In this document: in pieces, positions 10,250 through 20,482 of the stretch
Layout: every line of letters begins with the position of its first letter
How positions within the stretch are numbered: position 1 is the first letter of the stretch
Assembly (NCBI GenBank): GCA_041663325.1
Contig: JBAZRN010000003.1
Coordinates: forward strand, 1 to 64,000
Reading direction: 5' to 3'
Origin: CAJBLF01 sp041663325
Lineage (GTDB): Bacteria; Patescibacteriota; Gracilibacteria; Absconditabacterales; Absconditicoccaceae
Length of the DNA: 64,000 bases
Program-made: the position numbers and the translations under genes
Notes under the pieces: model-generated
Database searches by the model: none
Seen by the model: the letters and a program-made list of their open reading frames with translations, nothing else
What the model was told of the DNA's origin: nothing

Positions 10250-10261
10250 AAATTAGTTTTC

Positions 10262-10852
10262 TTAGTAGATATAAATGTATCTTAGTTGATCTGAGTTTTT
10301 GTTGTAACAACATTCTCCGTTTACTGGTAGTGCTGCCGAACAGGTGGAATCAAACGTTTTACATAAGTTAGCACTAATATTTTCATAAGTTGCTGCCGAA
10401 TCAATAACTGGCATTGCGCTATTTACTACCCAATTTGATCATCACTCGGTTTCCGTTCCTGCCATAAGTACAAACCCATTTGCTGATATTCATCATTTAT
10501 GAATAGGCGTATATCCAAATTGCCCACCAGCAATAGTAAGGTTTGAAATTCATACAAATGATCTGTTTGAATTTGGATCTTCTGGTATACTAGACATTCC
10601 CGCACTGATAAGACCAGCAGAAATTAAAGTTAATGATCATACAGTAGTTGGGAAACTTCCATGATCTATCTGGTAGGATACTAATGCAGCGGCCGTTTGT
10701 GCAAGGTCGGCTTTACGAGCGACATCGTTGGCTCTTCCTCTTGCGCTTGAAAGTCTTGGAATAAGCGCTGCAGCGAGGATACCTATGATGACTATTACGA
10801 TAAGCATTTCGATAAGTGTGAATCACTTCTTTTTATTTTTCTTAGAAAACAT
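10262..10852 (-). CDS. Type IV pilin-like protein (prepilin)
   Basis: This encodes 196 residues beginning MFSKKNKKKGFTLIEMLIVI, a class III/type IV prepilin leader followed by the hydrophobic N-terminal helix (residues 11-33, ending in GILAAALIPRL). The prepilin peptidase would cut between Gly-10 and Phe-11, and that Gly is a TGA codon. Glu-15 (mature E5) is present. The C-terminal domain has five cysteines (LCKTFDSTC, GECCYN) that could form the pilin D-loop disulfide. It is downstream of dprA on the same strand and, with comEC at the right edge, suggests DNA uptake. Confidence 0.88.
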
Positions 10853-10976
10853 TGAATACCAAAAATGGTAAAAACTAGATTCTTATATACTAGAGATATG
10901 AAATATCGGGTTAATTTCAATATGAAATTAAGGTCTTCGAGGACTGGAAAATAAGTTCAGTAAATAGGATATTTTT

Positions 10977-11981
10977 TTACATTAATATATACCTCCCTGG
11001 GACATCTTGAGCTACTAGTCACTTGATTTCTAACATAGTAAGTAAGGGAATAATCTCTTGGATATTCACTCCTGTCGTTTGGACTAAATTTTGAAGTTCT
11101 CTTCATTGATCACGAGAAAGAGCAGATAAAAGTCATTGTTCTTGGTCGGTGAGGACAACTGTAGTTTGTGATCTGGAAGAAATATGTTTGGAAATAAAAT
11201 GAGTCGCGAGAAATTTTTGGAGGTCAACTATCGGTTTTACATACCCAGTTTCTATAAGCTGTAATATGCCAGCACTCGTCGGTGCGAAGATGGTGTTTGG
11301 TGTTGCATAAACAGGTTTTTTCATCGCTATCGCGCAGTCAACTGTGATTAAGCTGCCAGATTTTTGTCCTGCTTCTGGCAAAAAAAGTACGTCAGCAAGT
11401 CCGGCGATAAGACGATTTCTCTGGGGGAAGGTATAATGCGTTGGTTGTTCAAACAGTTTATATTCAGAAATCACCAATCCTCCATCAGCTACAATCTGCT
11501 CGATCAATGAACATTCTTGCCTTCTGAGATATCGACCAAGACCTCACCCAAGTACTGCTATAGTAGGAATTTTGTGTTCACGAGAAAGTTGATGACAAAG
11601 CTGATCGACGCCTTCCGCTAGACCAGAAATGGTAACCAAATCGTAGTCTGCAGCTGGAGTGAATAGCGTCTCTACCACTTTTTTCCCGTAAATCGACATC
11701 TTTCTTGGACCTACGATACCGAGGATTTTGTGGTTTAGGAGCGATATATTTCATAGATAATAAAGAAGCTGTACTTTGGGTCTAATAGATAAAAGCTTGT
11801 AATGAAAATCTACATCTGAAATCATCATTGCTCAGATCGTATGCTCGGTTACTCGACGCTGAAGTTTTGAATATTTGCTGGCATCGTATACAATATGTTC
11901 TTGAGCTTGAAATTGTGAAATGGTGATTTTGGGATCGAGAGAATATACTAGTGCTTCGTGCTGCATGATTGATGATTTCAT
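10977..11981 (-). CDS. dprA: DNA processing protein DprA
   Basis: This 334-residue protein loads RecA on incoming single-stranded DNA during transformation. The Rossmann domain has ILGIVGPRKMSIYG, TISGLAEGVDQLCH, VLGGGLGRYL, ISEYKLFEQP, FPQRNRLIAGLAD and SGSLITVDCAIA, matching the family in order. A C-terminal winged-helix domain (LLSALSRDQGRELQNLV to VAQDVPGRYILM) is visible only when TGA codons are read as Gly. Candidate starts are 12026, 11981 and 11966; 11981 is chosen since the residues before it are not family-like. Confidence 0.9.
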
Positions 11982-12158
11982 GTAATAAATTTTTTGCCAG
12001 TATAAACATATATACATATTTTTCAATACCTAATTGCCGTTATTTCACTGTCAAAAGTATAATTGACAATAGTTTATTGACATTTATGCTTGAAATACAC
12101 TATAAATTTGACTACACTTTTGCCCAATACATTTTTTTTATGTTCTGTGGATATAATT

Positions 12159-13223
12159 ATGTTGGTGAAGTTGAATAATATTATCATGTTTGCATTGATT
12201 GCGTTTTTTATTTCCTGGATTCTCTATCCGATCTATATCAACATTCTCAAAAAATATAAACTAGGAAAGACCATCCGCGAATCAGCAGTCACGGGAGAAA
12301 AATCAAAAATATTCAGTCAGCTTCATGAGCATAAACAATGAACACCTACCATGTGAGGCGGTATTTTTTTGGTGGTTATGGGGTTTATGATATGACTTTC
12401 GTATATTTTAAAAGACTATTGATTTATCAACAATACGTTATTTAATAGACAAGAAACATATATTCTCCTTTTCGGGTTTTTTAGTATGGGACTCATAGGG
12501 CTACTGGACGACTTTCTCAATATCAAAGGATATGGCAAAGTAAAATGACTCAGCGCCAAAGCAAAATTGATCGGTATGGTGATTTTTTCCGCATTTATTA
12601 GCCGATGGTTTTATAGTAGACTAGGCATAGATTATATCAATCTCCGACCGATCGCAGGCAAAATCTCTCTTGGATTATTGTATCCGATATTCACTTTTTT
12701 CGTCACTATCGCGATCGTCAATGCTATAAACATCACTGATGGACTCGATGGACTTGCAGGATGACTGATGACAATCATTCTCTTTGTGCTTGCAGTAGTT
12801 TTGTTTTTTAATCAAACCTATATCGCGACTACTGTAATTGCTATCGTGATGGCTATACTCGTAGCGTTTATGTTTTATAACATTCATCCCGCCAAAATAT
12901 TTATGGGTGATAGCTGAGCGTTTGCTCTATGAGGACTTATTGCTTCACTCCTCTACTTTCTCAATATGAGGACGGGTATCGTTATACCATTTATCATCCT
13001 CTTCGGGTTGTTTATCATAGATCTTAGTTCAAGTTTTCTCCAAATTTTCTGGAAAAAATATTTTAAAAAAAAACTTTTTGCTATCTCACCTCTTCATCAT
13101 CTCTTCGAACATAGAGGGATAAATGAAACGACAATCGTCATGAAAGCGCGGTTTATCCAGGGTATTTTGGCAGCAATCACTATCATCATATTATTCTATC
13201 AATTTAACAAAACATTTATTTAG
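12159..13223 (+). CDS. mraY: Phospho-N-acetylmuramoyl-pentapeptide transferase
   Basis: This 354-residue polytopic enzyme makes lipid I from UDP-MurNAc-pentapeptide and undecaprenyl phosphate. Motifs are PTMGGGIF, GLIGLLDDFLNIKGYGK with the Asp pair, NAINITDGLDGLAGG, FMGDSGAFALGG and PLHHLFEHRGINETTIVMKARF. About ten hydrophobic segments are visible. TGA provides many of the motif glycines (GG of LAGG, DSG). Start 12159 is preferred over 12090 since it sits directly before the first membrane helix. With murB and the pilin it indicates a complete wall. Confidence 0.93.
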
Positions 13224-13313
13224 CCGAAAGCATGAAGCTTAAAGCATGTCTTGGTACTGAAAAGTAAATCAAACATTTAGCAAATTGTTATTTTATTATT
13301 TCGTCGTGTAGTT

Positions 13314-14699
13314 ATGAACCAAAATAGAGTCATCAAAATTCTTACTATTATTGCAAAAATATTTTTTATCTGACTTTTGTTGCAGTTTTTTTTCCAAACT
13401 CTGGTCACCTACAAACTAGGTATGGGCTGAACTCTATGGAATATCATCTGGATGCGAAAAGAAATTATCATTATAGGATTGCTTGGATTCTTGGCGCGAT
13501 ATTTTTGGAAAAACAAAAATCTTAAAGAATTTTTTGAAAAGTTTCCGCTGAAAAATTTTGTGCGAGTTTTTATTGCGACTATCGTAGTAAGCTTTTTGGT
13601 TTCGGTATTTATCAATCATAGCGGAGTCGGAACATGGATCATGTCTATCAGATATAGCATGATAGGGTTTCTGATTTTTATTATATTTTTTACGATTAGT
13701 ATTTTGTTTTTTGGCGCAAGAGAGATCAACTTAGTCAAACGATATAGCAGACTTATGAAGACCTTATTGGTGTGAAGTTTAGTATGGCGAGGAATACTTT
13801 GGCTGATGCCCAACTTGTTGAAATTCGCAGGGTATAATCAATATAACTACGAGGGAGATGTGGGTATCGCTCCTCCCGCTGTATATTATACACAGTTTGA
13901 TAGCTGATATACCCGCAATCAATTTCTCTTTGAAAGACCTATCAGCCGAGGATTTTTCTTGATAGCATTTTGGCCATTGTTTTTTGTCTTATGTTTCAAA
14001 AACAAACCACTAGGTGATAAAATCTTGCGATGAAGTCTGTATGGATTGGCTATTATGTCTACATTTTCCAGAGCCGCATGGGCGGTTTGGTTGATCCAAA
14101 CGATTATTTTGGTATTATTACAATTTCCAAAAAAATATTGGAAAATGGCTTTGCGATGATTTTTACCACTGCTTTTATTTTTTGGTGCGGTAACGTATTT
14201 TGGTCAAAAACAAATCATCACAAGAGAATTTTCAAATACCGGACATTTTAAACTTGTCATGGAGGCATTTAAAAAGATCGGTGACAGACCAATCTGGTGA
14301 CAGGGCGCCGGAACAGCATGACCAGCATCTTATCAAGTGACTGGCATCACCGCATATAATCCAGAAAATCAATATCTACAGATATGGATAGAATATGGTG
14401 TCTTGTGATTTATGGGACGATTATTTCTTTATTGATATCTCCACCGAATCGCCTACAAGTCATATGAAGAAGATTTATCCTGAGGAATGAAGGAAAAAAA
14501 GACCGATAGTAAAATCACCAAAAAAAGAAAATTGTATGGTACTATTGTATTTGCTTTCGGCGTTGGAATTTTGTGATTGAGTATCGAATGACTAGTTCTC
14601 CATAGCTTTGTAGATAGGATGATTGTTTATCCGTTTATGGCGCTTTTCGCTATCGCTTACGGCTTATATATCAAAGAAAAAAAAGTACATAGTAAATAA
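13314..14699 (+). CDS. O-antigen ligase/polymerase-like membrane protein
   Basis: This 461-residue protein has about ten membrane segments. The large loop near residues 320-370 reads DRPIWGQGAGTAGPASY then ENQYLQIWIEYGVLGF. This is the pattern of the Wzy_C/WaaL family, which joins or polymerises lipid-linked glycans at the outer face of the membrane. TGA codons supply many of its glycines. It follows mraY by 90 bases in the same direction. The gap holds an AAGCATGAAGCTTAAAGCAT repeat. Substrate and whether it is ligase or polymerase cannot be inferred. Confidence 0.75.
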
Positions 14700-14718
14700 C
14701 ACACAAAAATAAGTTTTA

Positions 14719-15636
14719 TTATCCACATAATGCAGCCAAAATCATTTCTTTATGATCAGGGAAAGCGAAATTGATGGTATCTAGATCTTGAGGATCTATT
14801 GTTATTATTGCTTTTGCATCATCAGCCGCTTTCAATTCCCCTCCAATAATTTTTCCTTTGAATGCGCGGCTTATATTATGAGCGCGAGGATCTCTATTTG
14901 GATCATCTCGAGTCCCCAATTCTTTTTCTATTTCAATATCCAGTCACGTTTCTTCTTTTGCTTCCCTAATCACCGCAGTGGTTCCTGTTTCTCCATAATC
15001 TACAAATCATCCCGGTAAAGCTATTCATTCTGGAAAATTTTTTCTATCAATTAGAATCACCTTTCCCTTTTCATTTATTAGAACCATATCTACTACCAAA
15101 CTAGGAGTTTTTCTTTCTGCGTTAAATATTTCTCTGAGTCTTTGAAATGCTTTTATTTCTCATAAATAGCGGATCACTCATTGAGGCAATGCTTTTTCTA
15201 ATGCTTCAATATTTCTTGTCGCTAAGTTTCATCTAATAGTTGATCATTTTACGAATTCTTTGATTTCAAGCGGGATAATAACCTTATCTGTATCTTTAAA
15301 TACCTCTTGTACCCGAGCATTTCCTGTCATGACATAGTGAAATTCAGGCAAATTATTTAAAATATATTCTCTCCACTTCTCATTATCTCACAAATCCGGC
15401 ACAGGGAAAATTTCTACTTCTATATTTTGCAGTAGAGCTTGCGCGCTGAGTTCTATCATGTGTTTTCTTTCCTCATAGGTGAAAGGATTTTCACTGGTAA
15501 ATTCCTTATTCGCTGATCAGATTCAAATAATTATTTTTTTTATTCACTGAGCAATGGCTTGCCTAATCCCATCTACTTGCCCAGAATGCAATCATGGCTG
15601 ACAACGCGTGATAAATAATCATGTCTTTGTTTTCAT
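14719..15636 (-). CDS. nadM: Bifunctional NMN adenylyltransferase / Nudix hydrolase
   Basis: This 305-residue protein has an archaeal-type NMNAT domain (about residues 1-165) and a Nudix domain (about 170-305). The adenylyltransferase part has TRCQPGLHSGQ at the nucleotide loop, IIIGIGSANKEFTSENPFTYEER and the IKEFVKGSTIRGN loop. The first His of HxGH is present but the second is Gln. The Nudix box runs from GGFVDYGE to REAKEETGL and matches the 23-residue consensus. NadM-Nudix fusions are known in cyanobacteria and Francisella; the Nudix half typically acts on ADP-ribose. It is the last gene of nadE-nadK-nadM and would convert NaMN/NMN to the dinucleotide. Confidence 0.88.
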
Positions 15637-15748
15637 CGTTTGATTGATTAAATTATAAATGGTAGAAAGTGGAAGGTGGAAAGTGGAAAATTTAAATTCT
15701 AAGGTCTAAAATCTATCGTTCTATTTCCCATCGTTCCATCGTTCTAGT

Positions 15749-16558
15749 TTAGAAGTCATCTCTGAGAAGCTTCTGTTCAGCAAGGAGCATTCTTTTGGTA
15801 TCAAAAGGGATATTTTTAAGGAATGCTAGCCTTGCATAATATGTTGTCGGACTAATGGTTAATTTTTCTACATTATCAACCTTTCCTCCATAGCCATCCA
15901 CACCTACGGTAACAGGAGTTCTGCCTTTGATGTCAATCGTAATAGTCTCTGGTTTGACGATAGTATACCCAAATGGCAAAGAAGCCAATCCGCTTATTCA
16001 CCATAATTTGCTTCCTGCAGGCATGAGAGGACCTCAGTTATTGAGCCGATATGCGGAGCTTCCTAACGCCGTCGAAATCATGACTCCTGTGCCATGAAAT
16101 TTTTTGGTGAGCTGCGGAGAAGTTATTTGGAATTTGTAATAGTCTAATAAATTTCCTCCCACCACCACATCGTTGATGGCATAATTAATTTTTTTCTGAG
16201 TATCGGTTTTGATCATTTCTACTCTCATCAGATGCGCTTTGATGAGTTCAATATCATCTGTATGCGTAGGCAAAATATCCAAGGCAGGCATATCATTCAA
16301 GAGGAATCCTAACGTTCAACAATTTATTCAGAAAAATAATTTATTCTCTTCGGGCGTCTTTTGGAAATCATAATGTTTTTTCACAGCATCCAACATAAAT
16401 CCATCGCCTCATCCTACAAGATACGCATTAGCTTTTTTTTCATCATCGGTAATGAGGTTAGTAAAAAGTCCGCTTTCTATCTGGTGCATTAGCTCCTGCG
16501 CTTTGGGTCTATTCGTATCCAAAATAGGATAATAAAGGAGTTGTTCTTTGTTTTCCAT
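15749..16558 (-). CDS. nadK: NAD kinase
   Basis: This 269-residue enzyme phosphorylates NAD to NADP. Hallmarks are the diacylglycerol-kinase-like GGGDGFMLDAV loop near residue 50 with the catalytic Asp, FGINCGTLGFLLND, AINDVVVGG (NE/ND motif) and the beta domain HGTGVMISTALGSSAYRLNNGGPLM. TGA codons encode several glycines including that of GGGDG. It lies between nadE and nadM on the same strand; the 63-base and 113-base gaps show only short direct repeats (GTGGAAAGTGGA at 15663-15690). Confidence 0.93.
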
Positions 16559-16620
16559 AGGCGTGGGATTAGGAAATAAATAGTATTCGTAATTGGTAAT
16601 TGATCATTCGTAATTGATTA

Positions 16621-18252
16621 TTATTCTACAATAGGATACAATCTTCCAATTCCTACTGACCTATCTTTGAGCTTGATAACTGGAGGCGCTTGTCTGATTT
16701 TAAATTCATTTATTTTGATTTTTTTTCTCAAAGATTTAACTTCTTCGATATCGAGGTCATATTTTTCAGCTATTTCTTGAATTGATGCGCCGAATTGAAG
16801 CTCTTCTATAGCATCAGATATTTTCTGATAATCAAAAGGATCTACCTGCCCTTCTGCTAGTTCTGCTGATGCTTTTCTGGCGATGATTCATTCAGGAATT
16901 ATTTCTTTATGATTGTGGTGATTGATATATTTTGCTAAGTCATAGATTTCTCTTTTGTTGAGATCGCCGATCATGGACAATCCACCAATTAAGTCGCCAT
17001 ATAAAGTGCCGTATCCCATAGCGAGTTCTGTTTTATTGGAATTGTTGATAACCATACCGTGAACGTCGTTAGCAATGTTCATGAGTATCATCCCTCTGAT
17101 TCTTGCTTGGAGGTTTTCGTGGGTAATTCATTCAGGTTTTTTTCATAATTTTTCTTTGCCGAATGTTTCAAAACTTTTTACTAATTTGGAAATCTCTCCT
17201 ATTTTTAATGTCACGCCTAGGTTGTCAGCAAGCTGTTGAGCTAAGGTATATGATTCATCACTATTATATTTGGTAGGCATATAGATGGCATGGATATGGT
17301 CTGGAGAAATAATCTGAGATAAGATATACAGACTCAAAGCTGAGTCTATCCCTCAGGAAACTCCTATCACGACATCCTGAAGTCAGGTTTTGGTTAAGTA
17401 ATCTTTTATTCAAAGTTTCATAGCTTCTAGTAGAGACGACTGAGGATTTTCATTTTCAAACAAAACATCATAGGTAGAGTCATCGCATTCTTTGTCAGTA
17501 TCTATAACGGTTATTTCTTCTTGGAATCTTTTGCCGAGATGAGTTAAACAGCCATCAGGAGTCATCACCATACTCGCACCGTCAAAAACTAATTCATCCT
17601 GTCCTCCTATTTGATTGACATACACCATGCGGGCATTCAGATTTTTAGCATGTTTAGCGAGAAGGCTCATTCTTTCTTTCAGTTTTTTGGTAGTATAAGG
17701 AGAGCTGGAAATATTGAAGATCACATCGACGTTTTTGTCCTTATATGATTGGATTGGTCTCATTTCATAGTTTTCATCTCGGATATCTTCACAGATAGTC
17801 ATCGCTCAAAGAAGATCTTTACCAATTTTGAAAATCAATCACTGTTCACCGGGAACGAAATATCTTTGCTCGAAAAAGACATCATAATTTGGCAACAATC
17901 TTTTGTGATAGATCTGAATATCTTTTCCAATCACCGCTGCTGCATTGTATTTTTTCATCTCGCCGGAAGGCATTTTTTCGGTTTCGTTATAATCTATAAA
18001 TCACAAGATTACTTTGAGTTTATTATTGATCTGAGCGATAAGGTCTCTGATTTTGTAGATCACTTCTTTTTGCTCTTTGACCAAAGATTCATTATCAAGC
18101 ATGTCATTAAGTGGATATCAGGAAATCGCCATTTCTGGAAAGACAATCACATCAGCGTTTTTTCCTATCTGCTGAATTGCTCATTCAATCTTTTGCTGAT
18201 TATATGCTATATCACCAAGTTTGGTATTGATTTGAGCGATTCCTATTTTCAT
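16621..18252 (-). CDS. nadE: NAD(+) synthetase, glutamine-hydrolysing
   Basis: This 543-residue enzyme amidates nicotinate adenine dinucleotide with glutamine and ATP. The N-terminal CN-hydrolase domain has catalytic Glu (FPEMAISGYP), Lys (HKRLLPNYDVFFEQRYF) and Cys (MTICEDIRD). The C-terminal ATP pyrophosphatase domain has the PP-loop GVSGGIDSALSL near residue 305 and NNSNKTELAMGYGTLYGD. At least ten TGA codons join three standard-code fragments. It is first in the nadE-nadK-nadM operon and follows a clear promoter (18349-18376) and two operator-like palindromes. Confidence 0.95.
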
Positions 18253-18276
18253 GATTAAATAGTTAGAAAGTAAATA

Positions 18277-18293
18277 ATTGTATTATTTACAGT
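18277..18293. promoter_or_regulatory. Putative NrtR operator, nadE proximal
   Basis: ATTGT-N7-ACAGT, one base from the consensus ATTGT-N7-ACAAT seen at the other NAD promoters. It lies 25 bases before the nadE start. Confidence 0.55.
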
Positions 18294-18348
18294 AAGTAAT
18301 GAATAAAAAAAATCGAATCAGTATATATTTTCATCTCTCATCAATAGT

Positions 18349-18376
18349 AGTATATTGATTTTTTTATCAATTGCAA
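18349..18376 (-). promoter_or_regulatory. nadE operon promoter
   Basis: On the minus strand -35 TTGCAA (18376-18371) and -10 TATACT (18354-18349) are separated by 16 bases. This spacing and -35 word recur at four other promoters in the window. The predicted transcript starts near 18342 and leads to nadE. Confidence 0.8.
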
Positions 18377-18381
18377 GAGAA

Positions 18382-18398
18382 AATGTAGTTTTTACAAT
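18382..18398. promoter_or_regulatory. Putative NrtR operator, upstream of nadE -35
   Basis: AATGT-N7-ACAAT, five bases upstream of the -35 box. The same word is found at exactly the same distance at the pncB (22432) and triad (27562) promoters. Confidence 0.65.
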
Positions 18399-18408
18399 AA
18401 GGAAAGAA

Positions 18409-18438
18409 TAAAAAAATACTCCAGTCAATAACTGGAGT
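18409..18438 (-). terminator. Rho-independent terminator of the 18471-20340 genes
   Basis: ACTCCAG-N7-CTGGAGT followed on the minus strand by a T-run. It separates the LemA-like gene from the nadE promoter, so the two units are independent. Confidence 0.8.
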
Positions 18439-18470
18439 ATCGGTGATATTTTTATTTTGCTTCTAGTGAA

Positions 18471-19031
18471 TTATAGATTTAAATTCACTGGTGTGCTTTC
18501 CCGGGTGTCTTGTTCTTTTTTTGCATTTTTGGTAATGATCGGTTTACCATATTTTTTCATATCGATCTTTGGGAAACCGAATGCCCATGCGAAAACAATA
18601 TTTACTGGATCTTGATAGTGGTTCTTATAATTTGCCACTTTCGCGATTTCGTCTTCGTTAGCCATCTGAATATTGGTAAACCATGTTTCTACAGATTGCT
18701 GCAACTTAATATATACAGTAGAAGATATTTCTGGGTTCTTTTCTTGTATCCACTGCATAACGGCTTTGGATCCTCCGTCACCATAACGACCTGACATAAC
18801 CGCATCAATGGCTTTAATTACCGTTTGACTATACTGTTTCACCACCTGTGATTGTCCGTCCAGAATATTATCCTTGGAACTTATCACTGCGGCCAGTTTT
18901 TCGTCAGAAGCGACTATGCTGTTTTCTTTTTGTACACAGCCCCTATAAAAGGAGCATGATTGCATTCCTGTTATCATAACAAGGATAATGGCTACGATTC
19001 CGATGATTTTGCTTGTGCTTAAATTTTTCAT
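18471..19031 (-). CDS. Membrane-anchored LemA-like protein (tentative)
   Basis: This encodes 186 residues with an N-terminal hydrophobic segment (IIGIVAIILVMITGMQSC) that could be a signal anchor or lipoprotein signal. A helical body follows (KENSIVASDEKLAAVISSKD, then QSQVVKQYSQTVIKAIDAVM). The layout, one anchor plus a long helical domain, resembles LemA proteins, but the LemA core motif is degenerate, so the call is tentative. There are no UGA-glycines. It is 46 bases after the larger membrane gene, in one unit. LemA and TPM-domain proteins are often neighbours. Confidence 0.5.
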   Translation of the reverse strand: MKNLSTSKIIGIVAIILVMITGMQSCSFYRGCVQKENSIVASDEKLAAVISSKDNILDGQSQVVKQYSQTVIKAIDAVMSGRYGDGGSKAVMQWIQEKNPEISSTVYIKLQQSVETWFTNIQMANEDEIAKVANYKNHYQDPVNIVFAWAFGFPKIDMKKYGKPIITKNAKKEQDTRESTPVNLNL

Positions 19032-19077
19032 AGTTTTGTTTTTTTAAATTTATTTTAATGTTAATTTATTAATTTAA

Positions 19078-20340
19078 TTACTCTGTTGTTTCATTGGTAA
19101 ACATATACATCACCAACGGGGTAAGGATTATGGCTAGGAGTGCAAATACCAAGACCCATGCCCACCATTGTAAATGTATTTCTGAGAGAAGATAACGAAA
19201 TTTTTCCATAGGTTTTCGTTCAAATCCACATGTAGGAGAGTCTATCGTAGAGACGACGACTTTCACAAATTTGAAAGGATCTATCAAAGATGAATTATTC
19301 AGAATATTATCTCTGAGATTGATTTCAAAATTTGATGTCTCCGACCAATTCATGACTCGAACCCAATCTGGATTTCCTATTTTACCACCGATAATGATGA
19401 CGATGTCATTTTTCTTCCCATTTATCCACTTCTCTTTGAGAGAACCATAAAATGATTGTGGATTCTTTGTTAGATAAACGAAAATGTTACACTGTCTTTT
19501 ATCACCTAACCAAGTAAGTTCTTGGTCAAGCAAACTATCAACAGTAACTGCCCATTTTAGATTAAAAAGATTATCTCCCATCACTCTTGTAATCCCTATA
19601 CTACCAAATTGCGTATCTTGTATTTTTGGATAAGGACATACTTTAAATGATTGTTGACTCTCTGTTTTGTAAATGGACTCTGTAGCTTTTACATAATTGA
19701 TGTAAGAGGTTTCGTAGCTACAAGGTATACGTGTCGCAGCGGTACCTGACCAAGCAATCTCAAATTGACGTCCATCTCCACTGCATTGTCCGATTTGACT
19801 GCTAGCAGTCTGCCTTTCTGATGTTCCAAAACGTTCTTTGATAGCTTTGTACTGACTGGAAGATATACTAATAGTATGACCAGTTTTGGTACAAATACTC
19901 CAAGAAGGTCCATGATAGACATCGCAATAGGTCTCTGTGTGACATACTTCATCTTTTCCACTTCCTGTACAATGCTCTTCAGTTCGCTCAGTATAATAAC
20001 TTTTTATGTGTACAATTTTCTGTACACAAGTATTGATAATACATTTATCCGTCAATCCAGTGCTAGACCCCATGAATATTATAAATATAGCGAAGTACGG
20101 TATAAATGCACCTCCCATAGTCATAAAACATTCCGAAAGGGTAAATTCTCCGTTTTTTCTGTGTGCGAGTCTTTGTAAACCAAAAATAAGCAAACAAATT
20201 ATCACAAAAACGAACCAAGCTTCAACTGATGTCAAAGCATATCCCATCAGTTTTCCTGTTACGTTCCAAAGATATCCCAGAACGACTACTACAATAATAT
20301 TAAGTATTGCGTAGACTGTTAATAATTTTCTATTGTTCAT
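19078..20340 (-). CDS. Membrane protein with TPM-like periplasmic domain
   Basis: From the chosen start this is 420 residues. Three helices lie near the N-terminus (LLTVYAILNIIVVVVLGYL, WFVFVIICLLIFGL, AFIPYFAIFIIF). A long Cys-rich domain follows with paired cysteines (EHCTGSG, EVCHTETYCDVYHG, WSICTKTG), and a final helix WAWVLVFALLAIILTPLVM. The stretch CNIFVYLTKNPQSFYGSL to NDIVIIIGGK resembles TPM (YgcG) domains, but this is weak. The open frame extends to 20439. I chose 20340 since 20436 would be almost leaderless behind the 20445-20472 promoter. It contains no UGA-glycine. Confidence 0.55.
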   Translation of the reverse strand: MNNRKLLTVYAILNIIVVVVLGYLWNVTGKLMGYALTSVEAWFVFVIICLLIFGLQRLAHRKNGEFTLSECFMTMGGAFIPYFAIFIIFMGSSTGLTDKCIINTCVQKIVHIKSYYTERTEEHCTGSGKDEVCHTETYCDVYHGPSWSICTKTGHTISISSSQYKAIKERFGTSERQTASSQIGQCSGDGRQFEIAWSGTAATRIPCSYETSYINYVKATESIYKTESQQSFKVCPYPKIQDTQFGSIGITRVMGDNLFNLKWAVTVDSLLDQELTWLGDKRQCNIFVYLTKNPQSFYGSLKEKWINGKKNDIVIIIGGKIGNPDWVRVMNWSETSNFEINLRDNILNNSSLIDPFKFVKVVVSTIDSPTCGFERKPMEKFRYLLSEIHLQWWAWVLVFALLAIILTPLVMYMFTNETTE

Positions 20341-20444
20341 AATATAGTTTTTTAATTGTTTTTTTGTTTTTTTGTGCCTCATTTTTTTTAGGGTATCAGC
20401 TTCACCCATAGATATAGATAGTGTTAAATATCCCATCAATGTAT

Positions 20445-20472
20445 CTTATAGTTATTTACTCTAAAAAGTCAA
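20445..20472 (-). promoter_or_regulatory. Promoter of the TPM-like/LemA-like pair
   Basis: On the minus strand -35 TTGACT and -10 TATAAG are 16 bases apart, directly after pncB. No ATTGT-N7-ACAAT palindrome is near, so this unit may lie outside the NAD control. Confidence 0.55.
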
Positions 20473-20482
20473 GTAACAAAAA

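Noticed and set aside
12090..12158. Upstream start of mraY
   Set aside because: The 23 extra residues are not family-like, and the ATG at 12159 sits directly before the first membrane helix.
18471..19031. Firm assignment as LemA
   Set aside because: Only the anchor-plus-helix layout and the neighbouring TPM-like gene fit; the core LemA sequence is not clear, so it is kept as tentative.
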